Assembly (NCBI RefSeq): GCF_003852525.1
Contig: NZ_QAJL01000001.1
Coordinates: 2,245,268 to 2,309,267, forward strand
Source: Pedobacter sp. KBW06
Lineage (GTDB): Bacteria; Bacteroidota; Bacteroidia; Sphingobacteriales; Sphingobacteriaceae
DNA: 64,000 nucleotides
Direction: 5' to 3'
This document shows positions 54,958 to 63,030 of this stretch, piece after piece. The notes below the pieces were generated by a model. The model saw only the letters and a program-made list of their open reading frames with translations, was not told where the DNA came from and searched no databases. Both the position numbers and the translations under genes were made by a program. Numbering within the stretch: the stretch's first letter is position 1; each line of letters starts with the position of its first letter.

Positions 54958-56397
54958 TTAGACATTTGATTTCAGAAAGAAATTGTCCAGACTTTCCTGA
55001 AGTTTTTTATTTTTCATTTCTTTTGTCTTTGCTTTTATTTCATTTGGTCCTAAAAAGATCACCCTGTGCTTTGTATAAGAAGCGGCAAACTGTTCTGCTC
55101 TTTCCCAACCAGTAGACGTAAAACCTGCAGAAGACCAAAACTCAAACTCTAAATCTTTGTTTTTATAAAGTTCCTGTTTTTGAAACCACTTTTTAAATGC
55201 AGGTATTTTCTTTGTGATCCATTTATCAACGATTTCAAAGTCTACCGCTGAGCGTCTCCCCTTACATTCTGCTATAACCACCTTATCGGAATAAGTAGCC
55301 AGAATATCCATCTCATGCTTAGCATCATTTTCATAGATCTCCCATCCAATATCAATTTTACTTCCTTTAAAAATATGGTAATGACCAACTACATACTCAA
55401 ATAATGCCCCTTTGATGTTATTTAACAACCCTTGATTATATTTTTTCAGTTCTATGATCAGCTCCAGGTATTTTTCAGGATTTGTAGCCAGGCCGGCTGC
55501 AGCATTTGTTAACAATGTAATGAGGTCGTTCAAAAGTTTGGCATACTTTCCTCCGAAGAGCTCTCCAATAAATCCGACAACGATGCCTTTTGCTTTCAAT
55601 GCTAAAAGCGCAGAATTATGTAGGTTATCCACCAGCAGATACGGCATAATCCTAGACGCGTTTTTGAAAGATTGAATTTGGTCCAACTTAGTAAGAAAGA
55701 ATTCCACATCTTGTTTGTATGTCGGTCTTCCTAAAATAATATCTGCCAATAAAAAGCCATGGTGCTCCCCATTTCTCAGACCAATTATAGGGCACACTCC
55801 TTTCAGCCCCCATCTAAATTTTCCATATTCGGCAAAGAGCTCACCTGTATCGTAAGAAATCAAACCAATATTTCTTGCCTGGGTTTTGAAATTCTCCAGT
55901 ACCGTATGTTTAATAACTTCCAGTGTTTGGCTTAAAAACTTGTTGGCACCACTGAACCTTAATTTTGGTGAAAAAGAGTACTCATCCCTGTCAAAGACCA
56001 GCACATCCTGCTTCACAAAAGTTTGCATCACTTCATTAAATGGCTTGTGCGATTTGAGTGGCTCAATCGGATAACTTGAATAAGCCTCCAGAAAATGTCT
56101 GCTGATTGTTCCTCCGTTATACCTGATGGCATTCAGCGCGTACCAATATTTGCGTCCATGAAGTGACATTTGTTCAGATAGAATCTTAAAAACGTCACCA
56201 TCCTGCTGATGTTCCGGTAAAAAGATCAGCGATTGTCCGCTTTGAAAAAAACCTGAGACTCTAACCAAACTCTTATCACGGGCAATTCTCTGACTGGCCG
56301 TATTTACTGGTATCCCTTCGAGCTGGGATACGATTCTTGCCAGATCACTTGAAATCATTGGTCCACGAGCTTCCAGAATGCTTTGAATCGTTGTCAT
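54958..56397 (-). CDS. Winged-helix protein with C-terminal PD-(D/E)XK nuclease-like domain
   Basis: The 479-residue protein has an N-terminal winged-helix-like start (ILEARGPMISSDLARIVSQL, VNTASQRIARDKSLVRV), a long middle domain (YGKFRWGLKGVCPIIGLRNG, MPYLLVDNLHNSALLALKAKG) and a C-terminal nuclease-like segment: Glu334 (GALFEYVVGHYHI), Asp364 (KHEMDILA), and Glu377-Cys-Lys379 (VVIAECKGRRS). It does not match a family I can name. Position next to the nuclease-ImmA fusion and AbiE suggests a defence role. Confidence 0.6.
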   Translation of the reverse strand: MTTIQSILEARGPMISSDLARIVSQLEGIPVNTASQRIARDKSLVRVSGFFQSGQSLIFLPEHQQDGDVFKILSEQMSLHGRKYWYALNAIRYNGGTISRHFLEAYSSYPIEPLKSHKPFNEVMQTFVKQDVLVFDRDEYSFSPKLRFSGANKFLSQTLEVIKHTVLENFKTQARNIGLISYDTGELFAEYGKFRWGLKGVCPIIGLRNGEHHGFLLADIILGRPTYKQDVEFFLTKLDQIQSFKNASRIMPYLLVDNLHNSALLALKAKGIVVGFIGELFGGKYAKLLNDLITLLTNAAAGLATNPEKYLELIIELKKYNQGLLNNIKGALFEYVVGHYHIFKGSKIDIGWEIYENDAKHEMDILATYSDKVVIAECKGRRSAVDFEIVDKWITKKIPAFKKWFQKQELYKNKDLEFEFWSSAGFTSTGWERAEQFAASYTKHRVIFLGPNEIKAKTKEMKNKKLQESLDNFFLKSNV

Positions 56398-56667
56398 ATC
56401 ACGCTATATATAAAATACATTTATTATAAATATTAAAGCTAAACAAAATTTTGAAAATGAAAAAATCAAAAGAAACAACTTTGAAGGCTGATTTTGACTT
56501 TGTCATATCAGTTTTCATAATAAAAACAAAAATGATTTCAACCTTTTCTGATCAAAGGTTTTGGTGTTTGTTCCTGACAATGCGGTACTGGCTAAAGAAT
56601 ATATTTATCTGTACCCTCATTCAAAACTGATTACAGATTTATTAAATTAGCAGCTTTAACCTCTCAT

Positions 56668-57555
56668 ATGACAAATTTAGAAACTCTTAATCAAATTAAA
56701 AAAATCACCATCACTTCCCTTGTAGAAGAAGATGATCTTATGGATATATTGATCCTTAAGGGAGGAAATGCTATCAGCATGGGCTATGGACTTGGAAACC
56801 GTGCCTCTTATGATTTGGATTATTCATTAGAGGAAGATTTTGAAGACATTAATGAGGTTCAGCAGCGATTGGAGAAAGCAATCGAAAAAAGCTTTCTAAG
56901 GGAAGGATATATTGTCATAGACTTTATAATTAAAGAAAAGCCTAAAACAATAAAGCCAGATCTTCAGAAATTTTGGGGAGGTTATTGCCTGGAATTTAAA
57001 CTAATAACAATAAAAAAATTCGAGGAGCTGGGAAAAGACATGGAAAAAGCCAGAAGAAATGCTTTAGCGCTTAATCCAGATAATTCTACCAGATTTACTG
57101 TAGACATTAGCAAATTTGAATATATCGGCGATCATAAAACACAAATCCAGATCGATGGTACTTATTTATATGTATACGCTCCTGAGCTTATTGTCTTTGA
57201 AAAGATAAGAGCACTCGCGCAAAAACTACCCGAATACTATACTGATGTACTACAGCAAAGCAAAGCCAGGTTAGAAGACGACAGAGCGAGAGCCCGGGAT
57301 TTTTATGATATACACCAAATCCTGGAACACTTTCAAATTGACATTACCACAGAGTCGGCAAAAGAAACACTAAGAATGGTATTTGAAGCTAAGAGAGTAC
57401 CTATTAATTATATCAAAAGAATCAGGTCTATGGAAGACATACACCGACAGGGCTATCCCACAGTTGCAGATACCATATCACGAAAAGACAGGGATATGGG
57501 ATTTGATTTCTATTTTAATTACGTTATGGATAGGATAGAAAACCTTTTTGAATAA
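56668..57555 (+). CDS. AbiEii-type nucleotidyltransferase toxin
   Basis: The 295-residue nucleotidyltransferase toxin of type IV AbiE systems has KGGNAISMGYGLGNRASYDLDYSLEED, with the Gly-Gly motif near residues 32-33 and catalytic Asp49/Asp51. The helical remainder includes ARARDFYDIHQIL. Such toxins modify tRNA acceptor ends or similar targets with NTPs and stop growth on phage infection. The matching AbiEi antitoxin gene is downstream in opposite orientation, tail to tail, with a 3-base gap, instead of the usual AbiEi-AbiEii operon. Confidence 0.88.
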   Translation: MTNLETLNQIKKITITSLVEEDDLMDILILKGGNAISMGYGLGNRASYDLDYSLEEDFEDINEVQQRLEKAIEKSFLREGYIVIDFIIKEKPKTIKPDLQKFWGGYCLEFKLITIKKFEELGKDMEKARRNALALNPDNSTRFTVDISKFEYIGDHKTQIQIDGTYLYVYAPELIVFEKIRALAQKLPEYYTDVLQQSKARLEDDRARARDFYDIHQILEHFQIDITTESAKETLRMVFEAKRVPINYIKRIRSMEDIHRQGYPTVADTISRKDRDMGFDFYFNYVMDRIENLFE

Positions 57556-57558
57556 TAA

Positions 57559-58455
57559 TCAGATCAGCCCAGCTGGATAAAAAATACGCCATTTTTCAGA
57601 GTACTCTATATCTTTCATTTCATAGGCCAGATAAAAATCATGTTCCTTGGGTCTATTGAGGAAAATATCAATCTGTGATTTTCTATAATTTCCCGCCGCT
57701 TCCAAATAAAATCCTATGGCCTGATCATAAGGGTAGGTAAATGCCATTTTATTGAGATAAGCTGATATTCTGTTTATTGATACTTTATGTTTTTGATTGG
57801 CGACTCTGAAAGCTTTAATTACTTCAGAAATCCCACCAGAGTAAGAAGGGCGAACGACGATATCAATCAGTGTTCGCTCCAGGTCAGTAACCTTAAGACT
57901 CATCTCTCCGGATTCTTCAAGAATAGTCTGTCCTAGATTATTAGTGTATTTTCCCCTCAACAATACGATCTGATAATCCTTGAAATCGACTGTTGTTTCC
58001 GATTGTCTTTGTGGTTTTTGGAAAGCTGCATCGATATTCTTCTGCAGCAGCTCTCCACTATTTAGTTTCACAGGACTGCTTGACTGTTCGACAGTAATAT
58101 AAATTTTTTTAGGTATCTGCTCACTTAATCCCCAGATAGTAATCGCAGAATAGTGAGAAAGGTAACCTTTTGGAAAAATGCTAGAAGCAATATCATAAAC
58201 AAAGGCATCCCCCAAGTAAAACAGTCTTTGGCTTGCTACTCCGGGAAACTTAAAATCCGCTTCGTTAATAAATTCTTGTTCAGCCAGCTGATCCAGGAAT
58301 TTATTCAGATCCATGTATAACGGCAATCTCCATTTATCCTTATATTTCTCAAAAATGCTATCCAGATAGTTTTTGGTATAAACTTTCTTCCCATCTTTAG
58401 TAAGCGTTTTAATTATTTCAGGTAGGACCGATAAGAATCGTGGTTTGTTTGCCAT
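57559..58455 (-). CDS. AbiEi-type antitoxin/regulator
   Basis: ATG 58455 (MANKPRF) is chosen because the extension to 58485 would translate the operator palindrome. The protein has an N-terminal winged-helix-like domain (YTKNYLDSIFEKYKDKWRL) and an AbiEi C-terminal region (KGYLSHYSAITIWGLSEQIPKKIYITVEQ, SLKVTDLERTLIDIVVRP). AbiEi proteins block the AbiEii toxin and repress their promoter by binding inverted repeats. The large palindrome at 58466-58495 sits 11 bases upstream of this gene, as expected for autorepression. Confidence 0.85.
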   Translation of the reverse strand: MANKPRFLSVLPEIIKTLTKDGKKVYTKNYLDSIFEKYKDKWRLPLYMDLNKFLDQLAEQEFINEADFKFPGVASQRLFYLGDAFVYDIASSIFPKGYLSHYSAITIWGLSEQIPKKIYITVEQSSSPVKLNSGELLQKNIDAAFQKPQRQSETTVDFKDYQIVLLRGKYTNNLGQTILEESGEMSLKVTDLERTLIDIVVRPSYSGGISEVIKAFRVANQKHKVSINRISAYLNKMAFTYPYDQAIGFYLEAAGNYRKSQIDIFLNRPKEHDFYLAYEMKDIEYSEKWRIFYPAGLI

Positions 58456-58465
58456 ATCATCTGAA

Positions 58466-58526
58466 GTTTCACTAAGTGTATACACTTAGTGAAACGAAGG
58501 TAATGATTTTTGATCACATTTACAAA
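58466..58526 (-). promoter_or_regulatory. abiEi promoter with 30-base palindromic operator
   Basis: On the minus strand this has -33 TTTG (58523-58526), a 20-base spacer, -7 TACCTTCG (58495-58502), then a perfect 30-base palindrome (58466-58495) with core AAGTGTATACACTT. It ends 11 bases from the abiEi start. Two more palindromes of the same core type lie upstream. Confidence 0.7.
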
Positions 58527-58590
58527 TATAAAAACGTTGCTCAAGAACTTCAAACGGCCTTATTGACTCGTAAATAGTTATTAATTACAA

Positions 58591-58624
58591 TGATATAAAG
58601 TATATATACTTTATATCAAAGATA
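58591..58624 (-). promoter_or_regulatory. Second promoter-palindrome module
   Basis: A perfect 28-base palindrome (58591-58618) has core AAGTATATATACTT. It is joined to -7 box TATCTTTG (58617-58624) on the minus strand. The adjoining CATTAAATAAATCACA repeats at 58769-58784 with one change. A clear -33 box is missing, so promoter activity is doubtful. Confidence 0.55.
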
Positions 58625-58735
58625 CATTAAATAAATCACACTTAAACTAAAATAATGGACCATTCGACAAAGATGACAGTGGGATGAAACAGGAGTTAAG
58701 AATGACAGTTATCGTAATATTATTATTATTTATAA

Positions 58736-58792
58736 TGTTAAAAGTATATATACTTTTAACAAAGTTACATTAAATAAATTACATTTTGCAAA
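58736..58792 (-). promoter_or_regulatory. Third promoter-palindrome module
   Basis: A perfect 26-base palindrome (58736-58761) has the same core AAGTATATATACTT. On the minus strand it is preceded by -7 TAACTTTG (58760-58767) and -33 TTTG (58789-58792), exactly 21 bases apart. It is the best promoter match of the three but has no gene directly behind it. It lies about 280 bases upstream of abiEi. Confidence 0.6.
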
Positions 58793-59010
58793 TGTTTGGC
58801 TCATTTTCTTCGCTCAATGGAAGTCTTGCAGACTGAAATATTTGTATGAAACATTCTCATTATCCGATACTACTCTCCTGTTTTCAGATTACGGCATGAG
58901 GTCAGTGGTACTGACCAAACCAATCAGATGTTGTATTTCCTTCGTCATGAAACATAAAAAAATTAAAAAATACCATTTATAAAAGATGGCTTTAGGGTTA
59001 TTTTTTATTT

Positions 59011-59478
59011 ATGAATTTTTTCAAATGTAAAGATCAGAACGGCAGTGAAGCACTGTTCTTCTGGCAAGTAAGAAAAGAAGTATACTATACCCAGGATGGG
59101 CCAGATTTAATTGTAGATCAATTTAACATAAGGTCTGCAAAGAACCCGAATAATGGCCTCTACTCCCTTCAGGTTTTGGTGGGTATAAATAACAATAAGA
59201 TTGTCAGTCAGACCAGAGATGATGGGGCAAGCGTCACCGGTAAGGGTATATTGGGGGGAATGCTAAAAGAGCTATTCGAGTACTATCAGGGGAAGACCAT
59301 TATATCCAGTTCCTGTAACAAGCCTGAGTTCAAAGAAGAGTCCAGGGTACCTAATATGACAAGAATATACCAGCGGCTGTATAATGAATACAAAGTTTCC
59401 TATGACTTTTTCAGCGATGTCTATTATTACAACCAGTATAATTATGATCAATCTGAAGATAAACTGCCTGATGACTAA
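59011..59478 (+). CDS. Hypothetical protein
   Basis: The 155-residue protein is rich in aromatic and charged residues (EALFFWQVRKEVYYTQDGPDL, then YYNQYNYDQSEDKLPDD). A central segment (KGILGGMLKELFEYYQGKTIISSS) looks like helix-strand alternation. No family or motif is recognised. It stands between AbiE and the toxin-antitoxin-chaperone operon in the same orientation as the latter, with a 183-base gap. It may be an accessory gene of either, but nothing shows this. Confidence 0.55.
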   Translation: MNFFKCKDQNGSEALFFWQVRKEVYYTQDGPDLIVDQFNIRSAKNPNNGLYSLQVLVGINNNKIVSQTRDDGASVTGKGILGGMLKELFEYYQGKTIISSSCNKPEFKEESRVPNMTRIYQRLYNEYKVSYDFFSDVYYYNQYNYDQSEDKLPDD

Positions 59479-59595
59479 AGAATTTGTGTAGTTCTGCAGG
59501 TTTCAACTTTAGTGGTAATTAAGTAAGGTAAACTTCCAAATTTTATATAGATTAGACTTACGTCCCGGGAGCCTAATGGGTGCCTAATTTGTCAT

Positions 59596-59619
59596 AAATT
59601 TTATTTATAAGTAAAATTT
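59596..59619. promoter_or_regulatory. Inverted repeat upstream of the toxin gene
   Basis: AAATTTTA and TAAAATTT arms, each 8 bases, are separated by 8 bases. They lie 43 bases upstream of the toxin start. A dimeric HTH antitoxin could bind here, but no canonical promoter boxes were found around it. Confidence 0.35.
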
Positions 59620-59661
59620 CGTTAAATTTATCCCGAAAACCGAACAAAATTGTATATTTAA

Positions 59662-60156
59662 GTGAACTTTGAAATTACAAAAATTGAAGCATTGAGTGGA
59701 CGCAAAGTCTCCATATATACAATTTTACCTGAAGGCAAGACCACTACCCTATTTGAAGATTTTTTGATAGAAAACAGCGTTACCTACAAGAAAGAGGTGG
59801 AAGATATATTATATAGGATCAAAATAATGGCGGACAAAGAAGGAGCAAGAGAAGGCTATTTCAAAATTAATGAGGGTAAGCTTGAAGATTCGGTATGCGC
59901 TTTGTATGACAAACCGGGATCAAAGATTCGGCTTTATTGTATCAGACTGGGTAATACCGCCGTTATATTAGGTGGTGGCGGGCCAAAGAGTAAATCAATC
60001 AGGTCCTGGCAACAGGATCCTGCTTTATCAAAAAGTGTGAAGCAGCTGATTGAGGTACATGATAAAATATATCAGCGAATACTTAATAAAGATATCAAAT
60101 GGGCCCCGAATAATAAAGATTTAATTGGCGATCTAGATTTTAACGAAAATGAGTAA
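59662..60156 (+). CDS. Probable HigB/RelE-like toxin of a toxin-antitoxin-chaperone operon
   Basis: The 164-residue protein starts at GTG. Residues about 70-140 resemble RelE/HigB/Gp49-like RNase toxins: EGYFKINEGKLEDSVCALYD, KIRLYCIRLGNTAVILGGGG, ALSKSVKQLIEVHDKI. In relatives, basic and aromatic residues of the beta sheet cleave ribosome-bound mRNA. The HTH antitoxin gene overlaps its end by 8 bases and a SecB-like gene overlaps that in turn. The toxin fold is inferred partly from this context. Confidence 0.7.
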   Translation: MNFEITKIEALSGRKVSIYTILPEGKTTTLFEDFLIENSVTYKKEVEDILYRIKIMADKEGAREGYFKINEGKLEDSVCALYDKPGSKIRLYCIRLGNTAVILGGGGPKSKSIRSWQQDPALSKSVKQLIEVHDKIYQRILNKDIKWAPNNKDLIGDLDFNENE

Positions 60157-60757
60157 GATAAATAAGGCGGAAGGATTGACAGAAAACGCACTGATACAAT
60201 CGCTACTTGGAAAAATTGATCCTGCCGAAAAACAGCAGATTGCAATCAGAATGAAAGTAGCCGGAGTAATTGCAGATCAGCTTACCGCACAAAAAATATC
60301 CAAGGGCCAACTTGCAGAGAAACTTGACAGAAATCCATCAGTTATTACCAAGTGGTTAAGTGGTACACACAATTTCACAATTGACACTTTGAGCGTAATC
60401 AGTAGCTGTCTGGCTATTCCTATGTCCGAATTTTTTACAGAACCAGAGGAGCCGTTACTTTCTTCTGTACATTTGGAAATCAAAGATTGGATTCAAGGAG
60501 ATAATGTTCCTATCCAATGGGGCAACTACGCAAGGGGCGCTAGATATCTGAAAGTGGACATACCATCCGTAATTACTGAAACAGAATATGCCTATGAAAC
60601 GAATTTGGTTCCGAAAAAATCTCGATCTCAGACGATATTTCATCTAAAAGGAATTACAAAGTTAAATTTTTCTCAATTAACAGTTCACAGCGATGATTGG
60701 ATTGTTGCAGATGAAAAACCGGAACTTTTGGACCCCAAGTCATTTTCAAAAGTATGA
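60149..60757 (+). CDS. HTH antitoxin of the TAC-like operon
   Basis: The 202-residue protein has an XRE-type helix-turn-helix at residues about 40-90 (VIADQLTAQKISKGQLAEKLDRN, PSVITKWLSGTHNFTIDTLSVIS). An additional ~100-residue C-terminal region follows (VHLEIKDWIQGDNVPIQWGN, ARYLKVDIPSVITETEYAYE). In TAC systems the antitoxin has such an extension, the chaperone-addiction region, needed for SecB-like protection. Ordinary HigA proteins are about half this size. It overlaps the toxin by 8 bases and the SecB-like gene by 4 (ATGA). Confidence 0.75.
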   Translation: MSKINKAEGLTENALIQSLLGKIDPAEKQQIAIRMKVAGVIADQLTAQKISKGQLAEKLDRNPSVITKWLSGTHNFTIDTLSVISSCLAIPMSEFFTEPEEPLLSSVHLEIKDWIQGDNVPIQWGNYARGARYLKVDIPSVITETEYAYETNLVPKKSRSQTIFHLKGITKLNFSQLTVHSDDWIVADEKPELLDPKSFSKV

Positions 60758-61179
60758 GCAAGTCAAAAAATAAAGAAATTCTGTATCACCTAGCCAGCAT
60801 CGAGCTAATTGGTACAGAACTAAGCATACCTGCAGATTTCACGGGCAGGGAGACCTATGATTATGACATCACTGTGCAAAGTCGTTTAGTCCAGAAAAAT
60901 CAAATGATTCGTTTAAACCTGGAAATACAAATCAAAGCCGAAAAAATTGAATACGGTAGTCTGAGCTCAATATTCTGGTTTTCTATAGCCAACTATGATC
61001 AAGTATTCGTCAAAAATAAATCAGGGAAATATGCAATTCCAGAAAATCTTTTGCTTGCATTGAATTCTGTTTCCATATCAACTGCAAGAGGCATGATGTT
61101 TTCTGCATTTAGAGGAACAGCTCTTCACAATGCATTATTACCGATCATAGATGCCAAAGATGTTCTACAAGCTCAATAA
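60754..61179 (+). CDS. SecB-like chaperone of the TAC operon
   Basis: The 141-residue protein has the size and layout of SecB-like chaperones: beta strands (ASIELIGTELSIPADF, YDYDITVQSRLVQKNQMIRLNLEIQIKAE) and the conserved C-terminal helix and tail ISTARGMMFSAFRGT, then ALLPIIDAKDVL, parallel to the ARG...LP.I/VN ending of SecB proteins. In TAC systems it keeps the antitoxin folded, so loss of the chaperone frees the toxin. The ATGA overlap with the antitoxin gene shows translational coupling. The assignment rests on pattern and gene order. Confidence 0.68.
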   Translation: MSKSKNKEILYHLASIELIGTELSIPADFTGRETYDYDITVQSRLVQKNQMIRLNLEIQIKAEKIEYGSLSSIFWFSIANYDQVFVKNKSGKYAIPENLLLALNSVSISTARGMMFSAFRGTALHNALLPIIDAKDVLQAQ

Positions 61180-61265
61180 TTGGCAACAAGATACTATTAT
61201 TTAAACGAGTATTCATCTACAAGAGCCGGTAGTTTTAAAGGAAAAATCAAAAAATGATATTTTTA

Positions 61266-61409
61266 TATGTTATAATATATAAAAATATCATTTTTTAAAT
61301 ATATGATATATTATAATATACATTATTATAACAACAAGTACAAATCAAAAATTATATATTATTATATACTTTTTTAGATATAAATGCTATATTTATATAT
61401 TATAACATA
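61266..61409 (+). promoter_or_regulatory. HipB operator array: four copies of TATATTATAATATA
   Basis: Copies begin at 61266 (TATGTTATAATATA), 61307 (perfect palindrome), 61355 (TATATTATTATATA) and 61396 (TATATTATAACATA). Each differs from the consensus by at most one base. Spacing is 41, 48 and 41 bases, near whole helical turns for the outer pairs. The last copy ends 5 bases before the hipB start. The first copy is embedded in a 48-base inverted repeat (61252-61298) with 20-base arms. Confidence 0.75.
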
Positions 61410-61414
61410 CATTT

Positions 61415-61681
61415 ATGCCATTTGAATCTTTAAAAATAAAAGACGTCAAAATCAATATTGGCGAATTGGTAAAACTAGTTAGAAAAAGAGAGAAGGTTAC
61501 TCAAGAAGAACTAGCTGAATTACTGAATCTTTCCAAATTAACCATTCACAATTTGGAAGCTGGGCGCAATACCAATATTGATACTTTATTAAAAGTATTT
61601 CAACATTTTGATCTTTTAGAAAAGTTCAATCAACAGTTGCTGGATAATATTCAGGATCAGCATTACGATTCACTCTATTAA
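61415..61681 (+). CDS. hipB: HipB-like antitoxin
   Basis: The 88-residue XRE-type protein has helix-turn-helix residues about 27-50 (KVTQEELAELLNLSKLTIHNLEAG). It should bind the HipA kinase and repress its own promoter through the palindromes that precede it. The HipA gene starts one base after its stop codon, the usual tight coupling. Confidence 0.85.
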   Translation: MPFESLKIKDVKINIGELVKLVRKREKVTQEELAELLNLSKLTIHNLEAGRNTNIDTLLKVFQHFDLLEKFNQQLLDNIQDQHYDSLY

Positions 61682-61682
61682 A

Positions 61683-62951
61683 ATGGCTAAAAACAACATC
61701 ATAGACCTACATTGCTTTGGTCAGGAAATCGGAAAAATTGGATTTGATGAAAACCGAAGCAAATCTTCTTTTCAGTATAACCCAGACTATTTGAAATCAG
61801 GGATCTACAGTAATTTATTTCCTTTCATTTTAAAAAAAGTAGCTCCGGTACAAGTTTTTGGCCAGTTCAATAATGAAACTTTCCGAGGATTACCTCCTGC
61901 CATTGCGGATTCGTTACCTGATGTTTTCGGCAATCTTATTTTTAAAACCTGGCTGGAGTCAAAACAAAAAGATTTCAAAAAGATATCTATTATAGAACAA
62001 CTTGCGTATGTTGCCAACCGTGGCATGGGCGCACTGGAATACCTTCCAGGCAAAAAGATACCAATTGATGCCACCATCAACATAGATGAAATCGTTAACG
62101 TTCTAAAACTTGTACTTGAAAATAAGCAAGATACATCCTCAGATCGACTTGACAGTACTTCTTTATTAAACATTTTTAAAATTGGAAGTTCAGCTGGTGG
62201 AGCAAGGCCAAAAATTTTAATATCCGAAAACAAGAAAACCCATAAGATCATCCCAGGAGACCTGGAATATTCTGAAGAATATAATCATCTCTTGGTTAAG
62301 CTATGCGTGGATCAGGAACACGGATACCAAAGGGAGGTCATTGAATATGCTTACTATTTAACGGCAATGGAGCTAGGCATTACGATGATGCCTTCACACC
62401 TAATTGAGGACAAACATTTTGCGACGCTTCGATATGACCGCCAGGATGGCAAAAAGCAGCATGTGCTGACCGCCTCAGGGATGACAGGATGGGATTTTAA
62501 AAATCCAGACCTATCGAGTTACGAGAATTTGTTCAAGTTAGCTAGCTCGTTAAAACTTCCACATAAACAGCTTGATGAGTTATTTAACAGAATGATTTTT
62601 AACCTCGTATTTGCCAATACAGATGACCATTTGAAAAATCATTCATTTATCTATGATCCAGAAAATGACCGTTGGAATTTATCTCCAGCCTACGATCTAA
62701 CTTACGCATTTAATCCACTGCTCAAAGTGACTAAATCCAGCAGAGCTTTATCTATCAATAACAAAAGAACTGACATAAAATTAAAAGATTTACTTAGTCT
62801 TGCCGATGAGTATACCATTAAGAATCCAAAAGGGATCATCGAAAAGATGCAAAATGGAATAGAGCTCTGGCTACAAAATGCCAAACAACTACAGCTATCC
62901 GAAAAAATTATCTCTAACATTTATCAGGACTTCATCACCTTCCAGATGTAA
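61683..62951 (+). CDS. hipA: HipA serine/threonine kinase toxin
   Basis: The 422-residue, full-length HipA has an N-subdomain (residues 1-110), the activation-loop segment GSSAGGARPK (168-177, with the serine expected to be autophosphorylated), the catalytic motif NLVFANTDDHLKNHSF (Asp near 314), and LSPAYDLTYAFNP. HipA phosphorylates an aminoacyl-tRNA synthetase (GltX in E. coli) and causes growth arrest and persistence. All key motifs are intact. It forms an operon with the hipB gene upstream. Confidence 0.9.
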   Translation: MAKNNIIDLHCFGQEIGKIGFDENRSKSSFQYNPDYLKSGIYSNLFPFILKKVAPVQVFGQFNNETFRGLPPAIADSLPDVFGNLIFKTWLESKQKDFKKISIIEQLAYVANRGMGALEYLPGKKIPIDATINIDEIVNVLKLVLENKQDTSSDRLDSTSLLNIFKIGSSAGGARPKILISENKKTHKIIPGDLEYSEEYNHLLVKLCVDQEHGYQREVIEYAYYLTAMELGITMMPSHLIEDKHFATLRYDRQDGKKQHVLTASGMTGWDFKNPDLSSYENLFKLASSLKLPHKQLDELFNRMIFNLVFANTDDHLKNHSFIYDPENDRWNLSPAYDLTYAFNPLLKVTKSSRALSINNKRTDIKLKDLLSLADEYTIKNPKGIIEKMQNGIELWLQNAKQLQLSEKIISNIYQDFITFQM

Positions 62952-63030
62952 AAAGGTACCTTGTAAATTCCAAACAGAGATGTTTAGTTATTTTCCAGCA
63001 GACCAATTTTTGCAAAATCGACGATAAAAA

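Larger units (their letters stand above)
58486..59010. other. Long intergenic region upstream of abiEi
   Basis: These 525 AT-rich bases contain the three related promoter-palindrome modules. A 23-codon hydrophobic frame (58702-58773) begins after an AGGAG sequence on the plus strand, but I do not call it a gene. Otherwise nothing is recognised. Confidence 0.5.

Noticed and set aside
58702..58773. 23-codon hydrophobic frame MTVIVILLLFIMLKVYILLT... after an AGGAG sequence, resembling a type I toxin peptide
   Set aside because: It overlaps the third palindrome, whose A/T-rich repeat alone generates hydrophobic codons, and no antisense RNA structure is evident. Chance is more likely.
58466..58792. 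The three palindromes as a CRISPR-like array
   Set aside because: Only three unequal repeats are present, spacing is irregular, and each is a palindrome tied to promoter boxes. No cas gene is nearby.
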